Positions 17,310 through 25,441 of a stretch of DNA of 64,000 nt are shown one piece after another (positions within the stretch are counted from its first letter, which is position 1; each line of letters starts with the position of its first letter). A model generated the notes under the pieces. It saw only the letters and a list, made by a program, of their open reading frames with translations. It had not been told where the DNA came from and ran no database searches. A program made the translations under genes and the position numbers. The stretch lies in assembly GCF_007827365.1 (NCBI RefSeq), contig NZ_VISI01000002.1, positions 439,001 through 503,000 of the forward strand, written 5' to 3'. This stretch comes from Olleya sp. Hel_I_94 (GTDB lineage Bacteria > Bacteroidota > Bacteroidia > Flavobacteriales > Flavobacteriaceae).

Positions 17310-17726
17310 TTAATTTAAAAATTTAGCTTTTAATTCTGGAGTAGGAATCATACAAGCTTCTTTTTTGCCATACCATCTATAACGGTTTTTAGCTACAAAG
17401 TCGTACACCCAATTTCTAATAAATGTAGGCACTATAAAAAAAACACCTAACATATTTATCGGAAATCCCAAGTGTGTGGCTATTACTAAAGCAGCAGTAG
17501 ATTTAACCTTTAAGCCTTTAGTATTGGAATAGAGTAATATAGAGTCTGTTTTGCTTGTATCCAAGTTATATTTCTGGATAATGGACTGACCAATATTACT
17601 TTGTAAAGGAGCAAATAGATACTTGTTTTTTGTATCGTGTTTTATAACAAATTGTATTGATGTGTTGCAAAGGTTGCATACACCATCAAAAAGAATAAGC
17701 GATTTGTCGTTTGGTAAATTTTGCAT
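17310..17726 (-). CDS. DCC-family thiol-disulfide oxidoreductase (DUF393)
   Basis: 138 residues from the ATG at 17726, chosen because the family pattern begins right after it. An upstream TTG at 17762 would add 12 unrelated residues and overlap the divergent promoter. The family motif DGVCNLC is complete: Asp14, Cys17 and Cys20 in LILFDGVCNLCN. Conserved FAPLQSNIGQ and YRWYGKKEACM segments follow. These small proteins have a thioredoxin-like fold and are thought to be disulfide oxidoreductases; partners are unknown. The gene is divergent from the Mpo1-like gene, with 40 nt between starts. Confidence 0.88.
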   Translation of the reverse strand: MQNLPNDKSLILFDGVCNLCNTSIQFVIKHDTKNKYLFAPLQSNIGQSIIQKYNLDTSKTDSILLYSNTKGLKVKSTAALVIATHLGFPINMLGVFFIVPTFIRNWVYDFVAKNRYRWYGKKEACMIPTPELKAKFLN

Positions 17727-17766
17727 ATCACAAAAATAAATTAATATATTTACAAAAATCAATTAT

Positions 17767-18225
17767 ATGAGAACTTTACAACAATGGTTTGATAGTTATG
17801 CTGTCAGTCATCAAAATCCGACAAACATTTCTATACATTTTATATGTGTGCCAGCTATATTTTTTAGTGTTGTTGGTTTGTTTATGTCTATACCTAGTGG
17901 ATTTTTAAATAATATTTTACCGCATCCTATCATTGCTAATTGGGCATTTGTTTTATTAGTTATAACCTTGGTGTTATTTTATTTTAGACTGTCTGTAAAG
18001 GTTGGAATACAAATGTTGTTGTTTTCGGCTTTTTGTCTTGTACATAATTATGTTATTGCGCAATATGTTCCTTTAGTTTACTTCTCTTTAGCGTTATTTA
18101 TTATAGCTTGGATTGGTCAATTTTATGGTCATAAGGTAGAAGGTCAAAAACCTAGTTTTATTGATGATTTACAGTTTTTATTAGTTGGACCAGCTTGGGT
18201 TATGTACAAACTATTTGGTAAGTAG
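17767..18225 (+). CDS. Mpo1-like (DUF962) membrane protein
   Basis: A 152-residue protein with four hydrophobic segments and the family N-terminus LQQWFDSYAVSHQNPTNISIHFICVP. The conserved Tyr/His residues of that N-terminus (SYAVSHQNPTN, IHFICVP) and the later WIGQFYGHKVEGQKP match Mpo1. Mpo1 is the yeast ER dioxygenase that alpha-oxidises 2-hydroxy fatty acids using Fe(II). The His ligands of HF and GH are present. The bacterial homologues are uncharacterised, and a role in sphingolipid or hydroxy-fatty-acid turnover is a reasonable guess, since Bacteroidota make such lipids. Confidence 0.85.
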   Translation: MRTLQQWFDSYAVSHQNPTNISIHFICVPAIFFSVVGLFMSIPSGFLNNILPHPIIANWAFVLLVITLVLFYFRLSVKVGIQMLLFSAFCLVHNYVIAQYVPLVYFSLALFIIAWIGQFYGHKVEGQKPSFIDDLQFLLVGPAWVMYKLFGK

Positions 18226-18233
18226 TATATTTA

Positions 18234-18365
18234 AGTAATCACAACACATGAGTTCGAGTGCTTCGACGTAGGAGGAGTATATCTAGAACTTTTACTTTTA
18301 TTATTTTAATGTACTTCTCGATACAATTTGCTCGTGCCTCACAAATCACTCGAAGTGACGATGTG
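18234..18365. repeat. 130-bp palindromic repeat, copy 1
   Basis: First of three related copies between the Mpo1-like gene and mutS2. It begins AGTAATCACAACACATGAG, contains GTTCGAGTGCTTCGACGTAG, and closes with CACTCGAAGTGACGATGTG. It is the most diverged copy: its inner arm reads TATCTAGAAC where the other two read TGTATCGAGAAC, so the inner hairpin is imperfect. No frame of useful length. Confidence 0.85.
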
Positions 18366-18392
18366 TGTTTTTAGTTGTACTTAGCAGTATTT

Positions 18393-18523
18393 GAGTAATC
18401 GCATCATGTCAGTTCGAGTGGTTCGACGTAGGAGGAGTGTATCGAGAACTTTTACTTTTATTAATTTTATATGCTTCTCGATACAATTTGCTCGTTCCTC
18501 ACAAATCACTCGAAGTGACGATA
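18393..18523. repeat. 130-bp palindromic repeat, copy 2
   Basis: Outer arms GTCAGTTCGAGTG (18408-18420) and CACTCGAAGTGAC (18507-18519) pair at 12 of 13 positions. Inner arms TGTATCGAGAA (18438-18448) and TTCTCGATACA (18475-18485) pair perfectly. The unit therefore folds into one long two-part hairpin, like a REP or MITE-type element, with no coding content. Confidence 0.88.
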
Positions 18524-18574
18524 TGGCTTTTTGAGTTGTAAGTTAATTAGATAAGCAAATTACATTCTAATTTA

Positions 18575-18704
18575 GAGTAATCACAATACGTCAGTTCGAG
18601 TGCTTCGACATAGGAGAAGTGTATCGAGAACTTTTACTTTATAGTTTTTTATGCTTCTCGATACAATTTGCTCGTGCCTCACAAATCACTTGAAGTGACG
18701 ATGT
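18575..18704. repeat. 130-bp palindromic repeat, copy 3
   Basis: Same organisation as copy 2, with inner arms at 18620-18630 and 18655-18665. The outer right arm carries one change (CACTTGAAGTGAC). It ends 20 nt short of the mutS2 stop codon, so read-through mutS2 transcripts would include it. The 500-bp gene-free stretch at 18226-18724 is made up almost wholly of these three copies and two short unique spacers. Confidence 0.87.
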
Positions 18705-18724
18705 GGTGTATTGTTATAATACTA

Positions 18725-20899
18725 TTATTTCTTTTTAACAGCCTCAACAAGCTCTAATACATCAACATTGACGTTAGTGGTAAACATACCATAGTTCACA
18801 ATTGCTTTGCCTTTTTCAAACTTATCAATAGTACCAACAGCGCGACCATCATTCATCCTAACGCGATCACCAACTTTTAAGATTGCTTTTGGTGCTACAG
18901 GTTTGTTTTTTTCTTTTTCTTTAGCGTCTTTCTTCTTTTTACGGATGACTTCTACTGTTTTTTCGGCTTCCTGTTTAACTTGTTTCTCTTTAGCTTTTTC
19001 GGCTTTAGCTTGTTTTGCAGTTATTTTTTTTCGTTTAGAGTTTTCAATTTGTACTAATCTAAATAACTCTGACATTAACTCTTTTTTCTTCTTATCGTTA
19101 AAAAATTTCTCTGCAATATCATTCATTTTCTGACCTAAATAAATCAGTCGTTGATTGCTGTCATATAACTCTTGATAGTTTTCTAGTTTTTTCTGAACTT
19201 TAGCATTGATTTCTTCTAATTTATCAGCTTCAGATTGTTTTTTCTTTTCATTAACCTTTAGCGATTCGCTTGTTTTTTCAAGCTTAGCACGTTGTTTTTG
19301 CAGCTTAGCTATCGTTGCATCAAAGCGGACTTTACTGCGTTCAATTTTCTTTTTAGAACGATTAATTAAGCTATACGGAATTCCATTTTTTTGTGCGACT
19401 TCAAACGTAAAACTACTACCTGCTTGACCTAATGCTAATTTGTACATTGGTTCCAAGGTACGCTCGTCAAACATCATGTTAGCGTTTATCATTTCTTCCT
19501 TTTCATTAGCCAACATTTTTAGGTTAGCGTAATGTGTGGTAATAATTCCGTAGGCTTTTCTAGCATAAAATTCTTCCAAAAAAGTTTCAGCTAAAGCACC
19601 TCCTAATTCTGGATCAGATCCAGTACCAAATTCGTCAATTAAAAACAGCGTATTCTTGTTAATTTTCTTCAAGAAATAATTCATCTGTTTTAAACGGTAG
19701 CTATAGGTACTTAAATGATTCTCGATGGATTGATTATCTCCAATATCGCTAACAATACGATCAAATAAAAAGGCTTTGCTACGCTCATGCACAGGAATTA
19801 AAAAACCGGATTGCAACATGACTTGCAGTAAACCAACGGTTTTTAATGTAATGGATTTACCTCCAGCATTTGGACCCGAAATCACAATAATGCGACTGTC
19901 TTCTTTAAGTCCAATGGTTTGCGGAAACGTTTTTTCTTTTTTCTCTAAATTGTTTAAATAGAGTAGTGGATGGTAGGCATCACGCAAGTATAACGCTCTG
20001 TCTTCGCTAATTTCTGGTAAAATAGCGTTCATGGATTTAGCATATTTCGCTTTCGCGGAAATCACATCCATTTCGGTTAAAAAGGTTTGATATAACTCTA
20101 ATAACGGTAAGTAATGACGAATGTAATTGGTCACTTCTTTTAGGATACGCACGACTTCTTCGCTTTCTTCGTATTCTAAATTATTAAGTTCTCTGGTGTG
20201 TTGTAACGTGGTTTCAGGCTCAATATAAACAATACTTCCTGTTTTACTTCCACCCATAATGGCACCTTTAACTTTACGTCTATACATAGCTTTTACTGCT
20301 AGTACGCGTTTGTTGTCCACCACAGACTCTCTAATATCATCTAGATATTCTAGATTGTGATATTGGTTTAAAGCAGAGGTAAAGCTAGAGTTAATTTTAC
20401 CTTTTAACTTATTTATTTGTTGTCTAATGTTTTGTAATAAAGCCGAAGCGTTATCCTTTACGTCTCCAAAACGATCCACAACGCTATCCACCTTTTCAAT
20501 TATAGCAGTGGTGACTTCAATTTGTGTGCTAAATTGTTGTAAACCTGGATAATAGGTGTCAAACTTTTTTAAAAATTTGACAATATCGTTAGCGGTTAAG
20601 GATATAGAAATTAGTTTTTTAAGACTATGGGTTTCTAAATAGGTATTTTCTATTTTTAATAATTGCAGCTCTTTAGTAATGGTGTCAAAACCATGATTTG
20701 GAATGCGATTATCATTATAGTAAGACGATAGATACTCGTTAGTTAACTGTAATGCGTTAAGTAGCGTTTCTTTGTCTTTATATGGTAAAATACTTAGTGC
20801 TTTTTGGTTACCTAAAGCAGTAACGCAATACTCGCTTACTTGCTTTAAAACGGTAGAAAACTCTAAATCTTGTAATGTCTTTTCGTGAATGTTTATCAT
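18725..20899 (-). CDS. mutS2: MutS2 family ATPase (no Smr domain)
   Basis: A 724-residue protein with the MutS core and ATPase domains. Walker A is GPNAGGKSITLKT near residue 338 and Walker B is TLFLIDEFGTGSDPELGGALAE near 416, followed by THYANLK. It lacks the MutS mismatch-recognition and connector domains, as MutS2 does. A long charged coiled coil (about 510-660) follows, then a small KOW-like beta domain (LKVGDRVRMNDGRAVGTID). The C-terminal Smr nuclease domain of Bacillus or Helicobacter MutS2 is absent. MutS2 is known for suppressing recombination and for rescuing collided ribosomes. Without Smr, nuclease cleavage by this protein is unlikely, which is an inference. Confidence 0.92.
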   Translation of the reverse strand: MINIHEKTLQDLEFSTVLKQVSEYCVTALGNQKALSILPYKDKETLLNALQLTNEYLSSYYNDNRIPNHGFDTITKELQLLKIENTYLETHSLKKLISISLTANDIVKFLKKFDTYYPGLQQFSTQIEVTTAIIEKVDSVVDRFGDVKDNASALLQNIRQQINKLKGKINSSFTSALNQYHNLEYLDDIRESVVDNKRVLAVKAMYRRKVKGAIMGGSKTGSIVYIEPETTLQHTRELNNLEYEESEEVVRILKEVTNYIRHYLPLLELYQTFLTEMDVISAKAKYAKSMNAILPEISEDRALYLRDAYHPLLYLNNLEKKEKTFPQTIGLKEDSRIIVISGPNAGGKSITLKTVGLLQVMLQSGFLIPVHERSKAFLFDRIVSDIGDNQSIENHLSTYSYRLKQMNYFLKKINKNTLFLIDEFGTGSDPELGGALAETFLEEFYARKAYGIITTHYANLKMLANEKEEMINANMMFDERTLEPMYKLALGQAGSSFTFEVAQKNGIPYSLINRSKKKIERSKVRFDATIAKLQKQRAKLEKTSESLKVNEKKKQSEADKLEEINAKVQKKLENYQELYDSNQRLIYLGQKMNDIAEKFFNDKKKKELMSELFRLVQIENSKRKKITAKQAKAEKAKEKQVKQEAEKTVEVIRKKKKDAKEKEKNKPVAPKAILKVGDRVRMNDGRAVGTIDKFEKGKAIVNYGMFTTNVNVDVLELVEAVKKK

Positions 20900-21076
20900 C
20901 TATATTATTTTTCGTGACAACGAAAAACTGGTAATAAGCGTTAATTATTCTTTTTTTAGCATTACAAATTTACGGAATTGCGTTGGGATTTTAAATTATA
21001 GTTTAAATAGTTGTTTATCATTTTAAGATTTGATTAATAAATATCTAGTACAAGAAACACTTTAACTTGCGATTGG

Positions 21077-21298
21077 TTAGTTCTTTTTATTTTTAAAATA
21101 ATTATAATACAGTTTAGCTACCATTCTAGATGACGCTAAACCTATAATAAAAACAGGAATATATCTTTTTTGAAAAACACTTTCTGTAAATAAGTCTGTT
21201 ACACTTAAAGTAATTAAAATTACAGATACCATCCATAATAAAGTAAATACTATCAGGTTAGTTTTTGTCGGATTTTGAAGGATATTTTTTTTGGTCAT
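21077..21298 (-). CDS. Small membrane protein of unknown function
   Basis: 73 residues with two membrane helices (NLIVFTLLWMVSVILITLSV and YIPVFIIGLASSRMVAKLYY) joined by a short loop, and basic ends (MTKKNILQN, NYFKNKKN). No family recognised. It lies 18 nt downstream of the next small gene on the same strand, so the two may share a transcript. Confidence 0.55.
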   Translation of the reverse strand: MTKKNILQNPTKTNLIVFTLLWMVSVILITLSVTDLFTESVFQKRYIPVFIIGLASSRMVAKLYYNYFKNKKN

Positions 21299-21316
21299 TT
21301 TGGCTATTTCAGGTCA

Positions 21317-21691
21317 CTATTTTAACTTAATCATTTCTTGTTTTATTATAACGTCTCCAGAGTCAGTTTGACATATAATTTTATTGTCGTTAATCTCAAT
21401 GATTTCAATAACATATTTAACACCAATAATAGGTTGCATTTTAGGATCGTTAACTTTAGTATAAACCATTTGGTATTTACAATCCGAAAGCCAAGTCACA
21501 GTGCTTGTCATTTCTAAATTTAGTTTTGGGTAAGTATCTATTTGTATCGAGTCTGTCCTGATAGTTAGTAAGTCTGCGTAATCTGGATCTGTGTAAGTAA
21601 ATGTTCCGTTTTTAAATGCTGAACAGTTTAACTCTTGACTAAAACAATTGGTTGTTATTTGAAACAATACTATAAAAATTATTTTTTGCAT
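21317..21691 (-). CDS. Small secreted protein of unknown function
   Basis: 124 residues with a signal peptide (MQKIIFIVLFQITTNCFSQ). The mature part starts ELNCSAFKNGTFTYTDPDYADLLTIRTDSIQ, and a central TVTWLSDCKYQMVYT holds a second Cys. This CxxFKxGTF...WxxxCxY layout recurs in small flavobacterial secreted proteins. Some are labelled DNA topoisomerase IV in public annotation, which is certainly wrong for a 13-kDa exported protein. Two conserved Cys probably form a disulfide. Function unknown. Confidence 0.65.
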   Translation of the reverse strand: MQKIIFIVLFQITTNCFSQELNCSAFKNGTFTYTDPDYADLLTIRTDSIQIDTYPKLNLEMTSTVTWLSDCKYQMVYTKVNDPKMQPIIGVKYVIEIIEINDNKIICQTDSGDVIIKQEMIKLK

Positions 21692-21717
21692 ATTAAGTGA
21701 AATTGGGTTTTAACTGT

Positions 21718-21951
21718 TTACTGTTTTTGTAACCACAATCTAATGGCTTTACGTAAAGAAACTTCAGGTTTTGGTAACGGAATGGTTTGTCCAAATTGTT
21801 TACTTCGGTTAAATTTTGAATAGTTTGTTTTGTGTTTTTTCCAAACTTCTGGGTATAACTCCAAGAACTTATTAAAAAAACTTTGTTCGTTAATTTTACC
21901 TTCTAATTTAGAAAGTACGTCTTTAAATATTTGTTCTTGATCTATAATCAT
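21718..21951 (-). CDS. Small basic cytoplasmic protein, unknown
   Basis: 77 residues with no signal or membrane segment: an acidic helix-rich N-terminus (IIDQEQIFKDVLSKLEGKIN) and a basic C-terminus (YSKFNRSKQFGQTIPLPKPEVSLRKAIRLWLQKQ). No family recognised. It starts with ATG, has codon use consistent with coding, and leads a run of three small minus-strand genes. It may be a real small gene rather than a remnant, but that cannot be shown here. Confidence 0.45.
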   Translation of the reverse strand: MIIDQEQIFKDVLSKLEGKINEQSFFNKFLELYPEVWKKHKTNYSKFNRSKQFGQTIPLPKPEVSLRKAIRLWLQKQ

Positions 21952-22097
21952 TGGGTTGTTGTATTGAGCAAATTATAGCGCTTTTGGTTAGCTTACGGTA
22001 ACTTGAATTGGTTAGGTAGCTAAATTAAGTAAATTTAAATTGATACTTGTTTAGAGGTTTATTAGTTATTTGGGGTAGGAGTTAGCAAAGTTTTAAG

Positions 22098-23195
22098 TTA
22101 ATTAGTTTCTTTTGTTAACTCATTAATTATAGTAATTTTCTCTACGATATATTCAATAACTTGTTTCGGTTGTAGTTCGGAAGATTTAAAACCATAAATA
22201 TCATTCTCACAACTAGAACAATATTCGTTTGTAGCGTTGTTAGTTTTACTACATTCACAAATCCAGACTTCTTTTTCTTTAGATGACAGTATTTGTTTTT
22301 TTAAGGATTTTGTGCCTCGTTTTGGAAATGAATTATTTATAGATTCTGTTATACGATTAAAACCCTCAATATCGTTATAATCATAATGAGATTTATCAAA
22401 AGTAGCTATACTTAAACCAATTTTATTTTTTGAAATATTTTCATTTTGTATAAGTTCTATGGTGAGATCAAAATCTAAGAGAAACAACTCTTTTATTATA
22501 GTTTTAATTTCGTTTATAGTAGTGTTATCATCATTTTTTAAAATGAAATTATATAAAATTTTATGTTTGTTTTCATCTGAAAGATTGTCAATATAAATTT
22601 TTAATTTTTCTGTAAATTCATTGATCTTGTTTTCAGGATAATTACTATTCAGGAAATAAGATAATTTGGTTAGCAAAAATGGGAAGACTTCAATCATTTG
22701 ATTAGAAGTAATGAACTGCCAAGTATCATTATTAAAATTTAAAGTATCTTCTTTAGCTTTTTTTATAATCAAATTCTTCTGTCTTAAATCATTTATTTCA
22801 TCCACAGAAATTTTTTCAGCAATTGTTTTTTGTTTTATTTCGTTACCATTTTCATGTTTGGATATAACAGCAGTACCAATAGCTGTAATCATAAACATTG
22901 ATTTGCCTTTACCTGATATTTCATCAATATCAATTTTTAAGCCAAGTACACAATTCCCACCAACTTCATAACAAGAGTATTTGATTTTTGTTATAGCATC
23001 CTCATAAATTGAATTTAGTCTTTTTTGATAAGAACTAGATTTGCCACCAAATACATCTGTTAAACCACCTAAAAAATCACTAAACACATTTGTTCCTAAG
23101 ACTATATGTGCAGATACTGGTTGAATATGTTTAACTACTTTCATTCCTACAATTGAAGCGGTTGTAGTCACTATGATGTCTTTTGGTTTAGCCAT
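22098..23195 (-). CDS. YbjQ/UPF0145 domain protein with C-terminal zinc finger
   Basis: 365 residues. The first 115 match the YbjQ (DUF74, putative heavy-metal-binding) fold: IIVTTTASIVGMKVVKHIQPVSAHIVLGTNVFSDFLGGLTDVFGGKS, AITKIKYSCYEVGGNCVLGLKIDIDEI and MITAIGTAVI. Plain YbjQ proteins end there at about 105-115 residues. This one continues with a 190-residue helical, Asn/Lys-rich region of no recognised family. Near residue 312 comes a four-Cys zinc-finger-like motif (VWICECSKTNNATNEYCSSC). The region is more AT-rich than its surroundings. The SIR2-like gene lies 123 nt upstream on the same strand and may be linked functionally. Confidence 0.75.
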   Translation of the reverse strand: MAKPKDIIVTTTASIVGMKVVKHIQPVSAHIVLGTNVFSDFLGGLTDVFGGKSSSYQKRLNSIYEDAITKIKYSCYEVGGNCVLGLKIDIDEISGKGKSMFMITAIGTAVISKHENGNEIKQKTIAEKISVDEINDLRQKNLIIKKAKEDTLNFNNDTWQFITSNQMIEVFPFLLTKLSYFLNSNYPENKINEFTEKLKIYIDNLSDENKHKILYNFILKNDDNTTINEIKTIIKELFLLDFDLTIELIQNENISKNKIGLSIATFDKSHYDYNDIEGFNRITESINNSFPKRGTKSLKKQILSSKEKEVWICECSKTNNATNEYCSSCENDIYGFKSSELQPKQVIEYIVEKITIINELTKETN

Positions 23196-23318
23196 GTTTT
23201 TTTAGGTTTAATTAATATTTAATAAGCTTAGGAAATGAATTATTTGTTCGGTGTTTTTAATTATTATAAGTTTGTGAAACCATTTACTTTAGACTTAAAA
23301 TTTTTATGAATTAATTGT

Positions 23319-24359
23319 CTAATGCTTTATTATTTCCTCGATAAATGCAATTAATGATTCAATTGTATCAATATTTTTAGTTGATTTTTCAAAAATTTCA
23401 AAATTGAAATTTTTTTCTATTTCTTTTTTTATTTGAGAAGGGTTTCTCGAGCACACATAAATTTTTCTACTACTTTTGTTAAATGAATGTTTAATTAACT
23501 TTTTAAGATGCGGTTCTGATTTCATTGAATTTCCAAAAATTATTAATTTATCAGAATTTTCCATTGATTTTTTTATTTCAATAAAATATCGGCTTAGAAC
23601 AGAATCTCTACTAATTAATTCTTCTTTAAGATTTGGATTGTTAAAAATTATTACAGGATCAAAATTTTGTGTGTTTTTTGAGGTTTTATATGTAATTCCA
23701 TGTTTTTTTTCGAATTTATATGAGCCATGTATATGAAATCTACGAATTTTATTTTTTAAGTTTTTATCATATAATTTTAAATAATTTGGAAGTTCAGGAA
23801 TTGATCCAAAACCATCAACACCTATAAAACCATGTTGAGAACCTCCTTTAGTGAATAAAGCATCAATTATACCATCGTAGTTAGTATTATATATATCACA
23901 ATTTGTAATGTTGTTATTATTTATAAGTTTTTCAAAAGAATCTCCAAAATCTGGAAAAAATCGTTTCAAATCTTTGTAGCCTTCTGAATTTTCATGAATT
24001 CTAAACTCTTCTGCTATTTCTCTAATCTTATCAATTAATAAGATGTTAAACGTTTTTTTTATTTCGTCTATTTTTTGTTTTCCCATTATTTGTTCAAATA
24101 ATTGTATACTTGAAAAAAAGTCTAAAACTGCATAAATCATTTTTATTAATTCTTCATCACTGACATGTTGATAATGATTTTTTAATTCATTAAAGAGAGA
24201 GTCAAATTTTTTCCATAAAGAGGATATTTCACGAATTTTGCTTCCAATTTCACTTTTTGATGTAGAAATACTTGAAGGGATATTTTCTGTTGTGGTTTGG
24301 GTTATAATTGATTCAATTAGATAATTAAATCCATTTCCAATTATGAACGATATTTTCAT
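23319..24359 (-). CDS. SIR2-like protein, candidate phage-defence NADase
   Basis: 346 residues without signal peptide. Motifs follow the order of the SIR2/AbiH-like NAD-binding fold: SFIIGNGFN at residues 4-12 (nucleotide loop), CDIYNTNYDGIIDALF near 154 (the TTNYD motif), RRFHIHGSYK near 208 (the HG motif) and LIIFGNSMKSEPHLKKLI near 293 (the GYSLxDPHI motif). The sections between are helical. Such stand-alone SIR2-like proteins act in several anti-phage systems by depleting NAD+. Defence is an inference from the fold. The gene is unusually AT-rich: two 60-base lines I counted have 9 and 10 G+C, against 19 in the nearby DUF3307 gene. That suggests acquisition by transfer. Confidence 0.65.
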   Translation of the reverse strand: MKISFIIGNGFNYLIESIITQTTTENIPSSISTSKSEIGSKIREISSLWKKFDSLFNELKNHYQHVSDEELIKMIYAVLDFFSSIQLFEQIMGKQKIDEIKKTFNILLIDKIREIAEEFRIHENSEGYKDLKRFFPDFGDSFEKLINNNNITNCDIYNTNYDGIIDALFTKGGSQHGFIGVDGFGSIPELPNYLKLYDKNLKNKIRRFHIHGSYKFEKKHGITYKTSKNTQNFDPVIIFNNPNLKEELISRDSVLSRYFIEIKKSMENSDKLIIFGNSMKSEPHLKKLIKHSFNKSSRKIYVCSRNPSQIKKEIEKNFNFEIFEKSTKNIDTIESLIAFIEEIIKH

Positions 24360-24580
24360 TTTGTTTGTTTTTATCTCTTAATAATTGATGCAGTAAACTT
24401 TCTTAAGTTATAATAGACCACATATAGTTTCATAATCACTAAAACGAAGCTACAAGTATCTAATTTAGCTTGCAATACGTACAACTACGTATTTTTAGTT
24501 TCGGTTGTGTTGTAAATTTAGATTAAGTTTTGGTGGTATTTTTACGGTATTCCGTAATCATATTAAATGTTATAAACATT

Positions 24581-24610
24581 AAAAGCACAAACTAAGGGTT
24601 TGTGCTTTTT
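24581..24610. terminator. Terminator hairpin AAAAGCACAAA
   Basis: Stem AAAAGCACAAA (24581-24591) pairs with its complement at 24599-24609, with a 7-nt loop. A T-run follows on the plus strand and TTTTAATG on the minus strand. It most likely ends the satD-DUF3307 transcript, about 120 nt past the stop codon. Confidence 0.7.
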
Positions 24611-24696
24611 GTAAAGTGATTATAACTGTTGCTATAATGTAAACTGTTTAGGTCTGGTTTTATAGTTTCGGTAGTAGGTAAGTGGCTTATGGCAGT

Positions 24697-24711
24697 ATTT
24701 CCGCGAAAGCG
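24697..24711 (-). repeat. 15-base repeated word CGCTTTCGCGGAAAT
   Basis: One of three exact copies in the window; this one is intergenic and on the minus strand. The others are at 20048-20062 (inside mutS2) and 42471-42485 (inside the pseudouridine synthase gene). At this low G+C such a CpG-rich word should not recur by chance. Confidence 0.6.
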
Positions 24712-24730
24712 TTATACTATTAACTTGTGT

Positions 24731-25441
24731 TTAGGCTATTATAAAATTGTAGAGTAGTCCAACGCTTATGGCTATTCCAAAACTAAGTAGTGTACCTATT
24801 AAAATATATTCGGTTAATTTACGGTCTTTGGCTTTGGATAAATCGCCAAACCTAAACACGGATTTTGCTGCTATTAATAGTCCTATGGCACTCCATTGAT
24901 TGATGATTATAAAGCCAAACACAAATAATCGCTCTAGTATACCAATGTATTTTCCTGCTTTTTCTAAAGAGTCGTTTGCATCGTCCTCGTCTAGGATCCA
25001 TTTGCTCATGACTAAGCGCATGATTACGGATGCGATACTAGTTATAGCTATTAAGGATAGTAGTAATGCTAAAACGTTTTTAGAGTATAATGTGTTGATG
25101 TCAAAGCTGTATTGCGTGTAAGTTAATGCGACTATTGCAATGACTATTAGGTGTGCTATTTGATCTAATATAAATAGTAGTCTTGGGTTTATTTTTTTGG
25201 TTAGATTAAGTTTGATGACATCTATTATGTAATGAGAGACGACTATGCTGACTATTCCTATCCAATAGTTGGCATTAAATTGTAGTAAAATTAGTAATGC
25301 TAAGGCGTGGATTAGCACATGAAAATATAGGTATTTGGACTTGTGCTTTTTTATGGTTTTGTCTTTTACCCATTGGTCTGGTTGCAGGACAAAATCGCCA
25401 ATTGCGTGTGCTAGGACTAATTTTAGGACTAATAACATCAT
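24731..25441 (-). CDS. DUF3307 family membrane protein
   Basis: 236 residues with six or seven hydrophobic segments. The family N-terminus (LKLVLAHAIGDFVLQPDQWVKDK, KHKSKYLYFHVLIHALALLIL) has conserved His and Asp residues within or near membrane helices, followed by HYIIDVIKL. The role is unknown. It overlaps the satD stop by 4 nt (ATGA-type junction), so the pair is translationally coupled. The SatD-DUF3307 pairing is common in Bacteroidota. The linkage implies that SatD controls this protein or acts with it. Confidence 0.85.
   Translation of the reverse strand: MMLLVLKLVLAHAIGDFVLQPDQWVKDKTIKKHKSKYLYFHVLIHALALLILLQFNANYWIGIVSIVVSHYIIDVIKLNLTKKINPRLLFILDQIAHLIVIAIVALTYTQYSFDINTLYSKNVLALLLSLIAITSIASVIMRLVMSKWILDEDDANDSLEKAGKYIGILERLFVFGFIIINQWSAIGLLIAAKSVFRFGDLSKAKDRKLTEYILIGTLLSFGIAISVGLLYNFIIA

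Larger units (their letters stand above)
24360..24730. other. Gene-free stretch between the SIR2-like and DUF3307 genes
   Basis: These 371 bases hold no usable frame. They contain a terminator hairpin (24581-24609) and one copy of a 15-base word that also occurs at 20048 and 42471. The first 60 bases next to the SIR2-like start must contain its promoter, but I see no clear TAnnTTTG box. Confidence 0.6.

Noticed and set aside
17727..17762. TTG at 17762 as the start of the DCC gene
   Set aside because: The 12 added residues are not family-like and would leave almost no promoter between it and the divergent ATG at 17767.
18234..18704. The 130-bp repeats as an insertion sequence or CRISPR
   Set aside because: There is no transposase frame, no target duplication that I can see, and only three diverged units with internal palindromes.
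18807..19133. A 108-codon Phe/Ser-rich plus-strand frame
   Set aside because: It is antisense to the Lys/Glu-rich coiled coil of MutS2, which always yields Phe/Ser-rich reverse frames.
21317..21691. Naming this gene DNA topoisomerase IV
   Set aside because: Homologues sometimes carry that label, but the 124-residue product has a signal peptide and none of the topoisomerase motifs.
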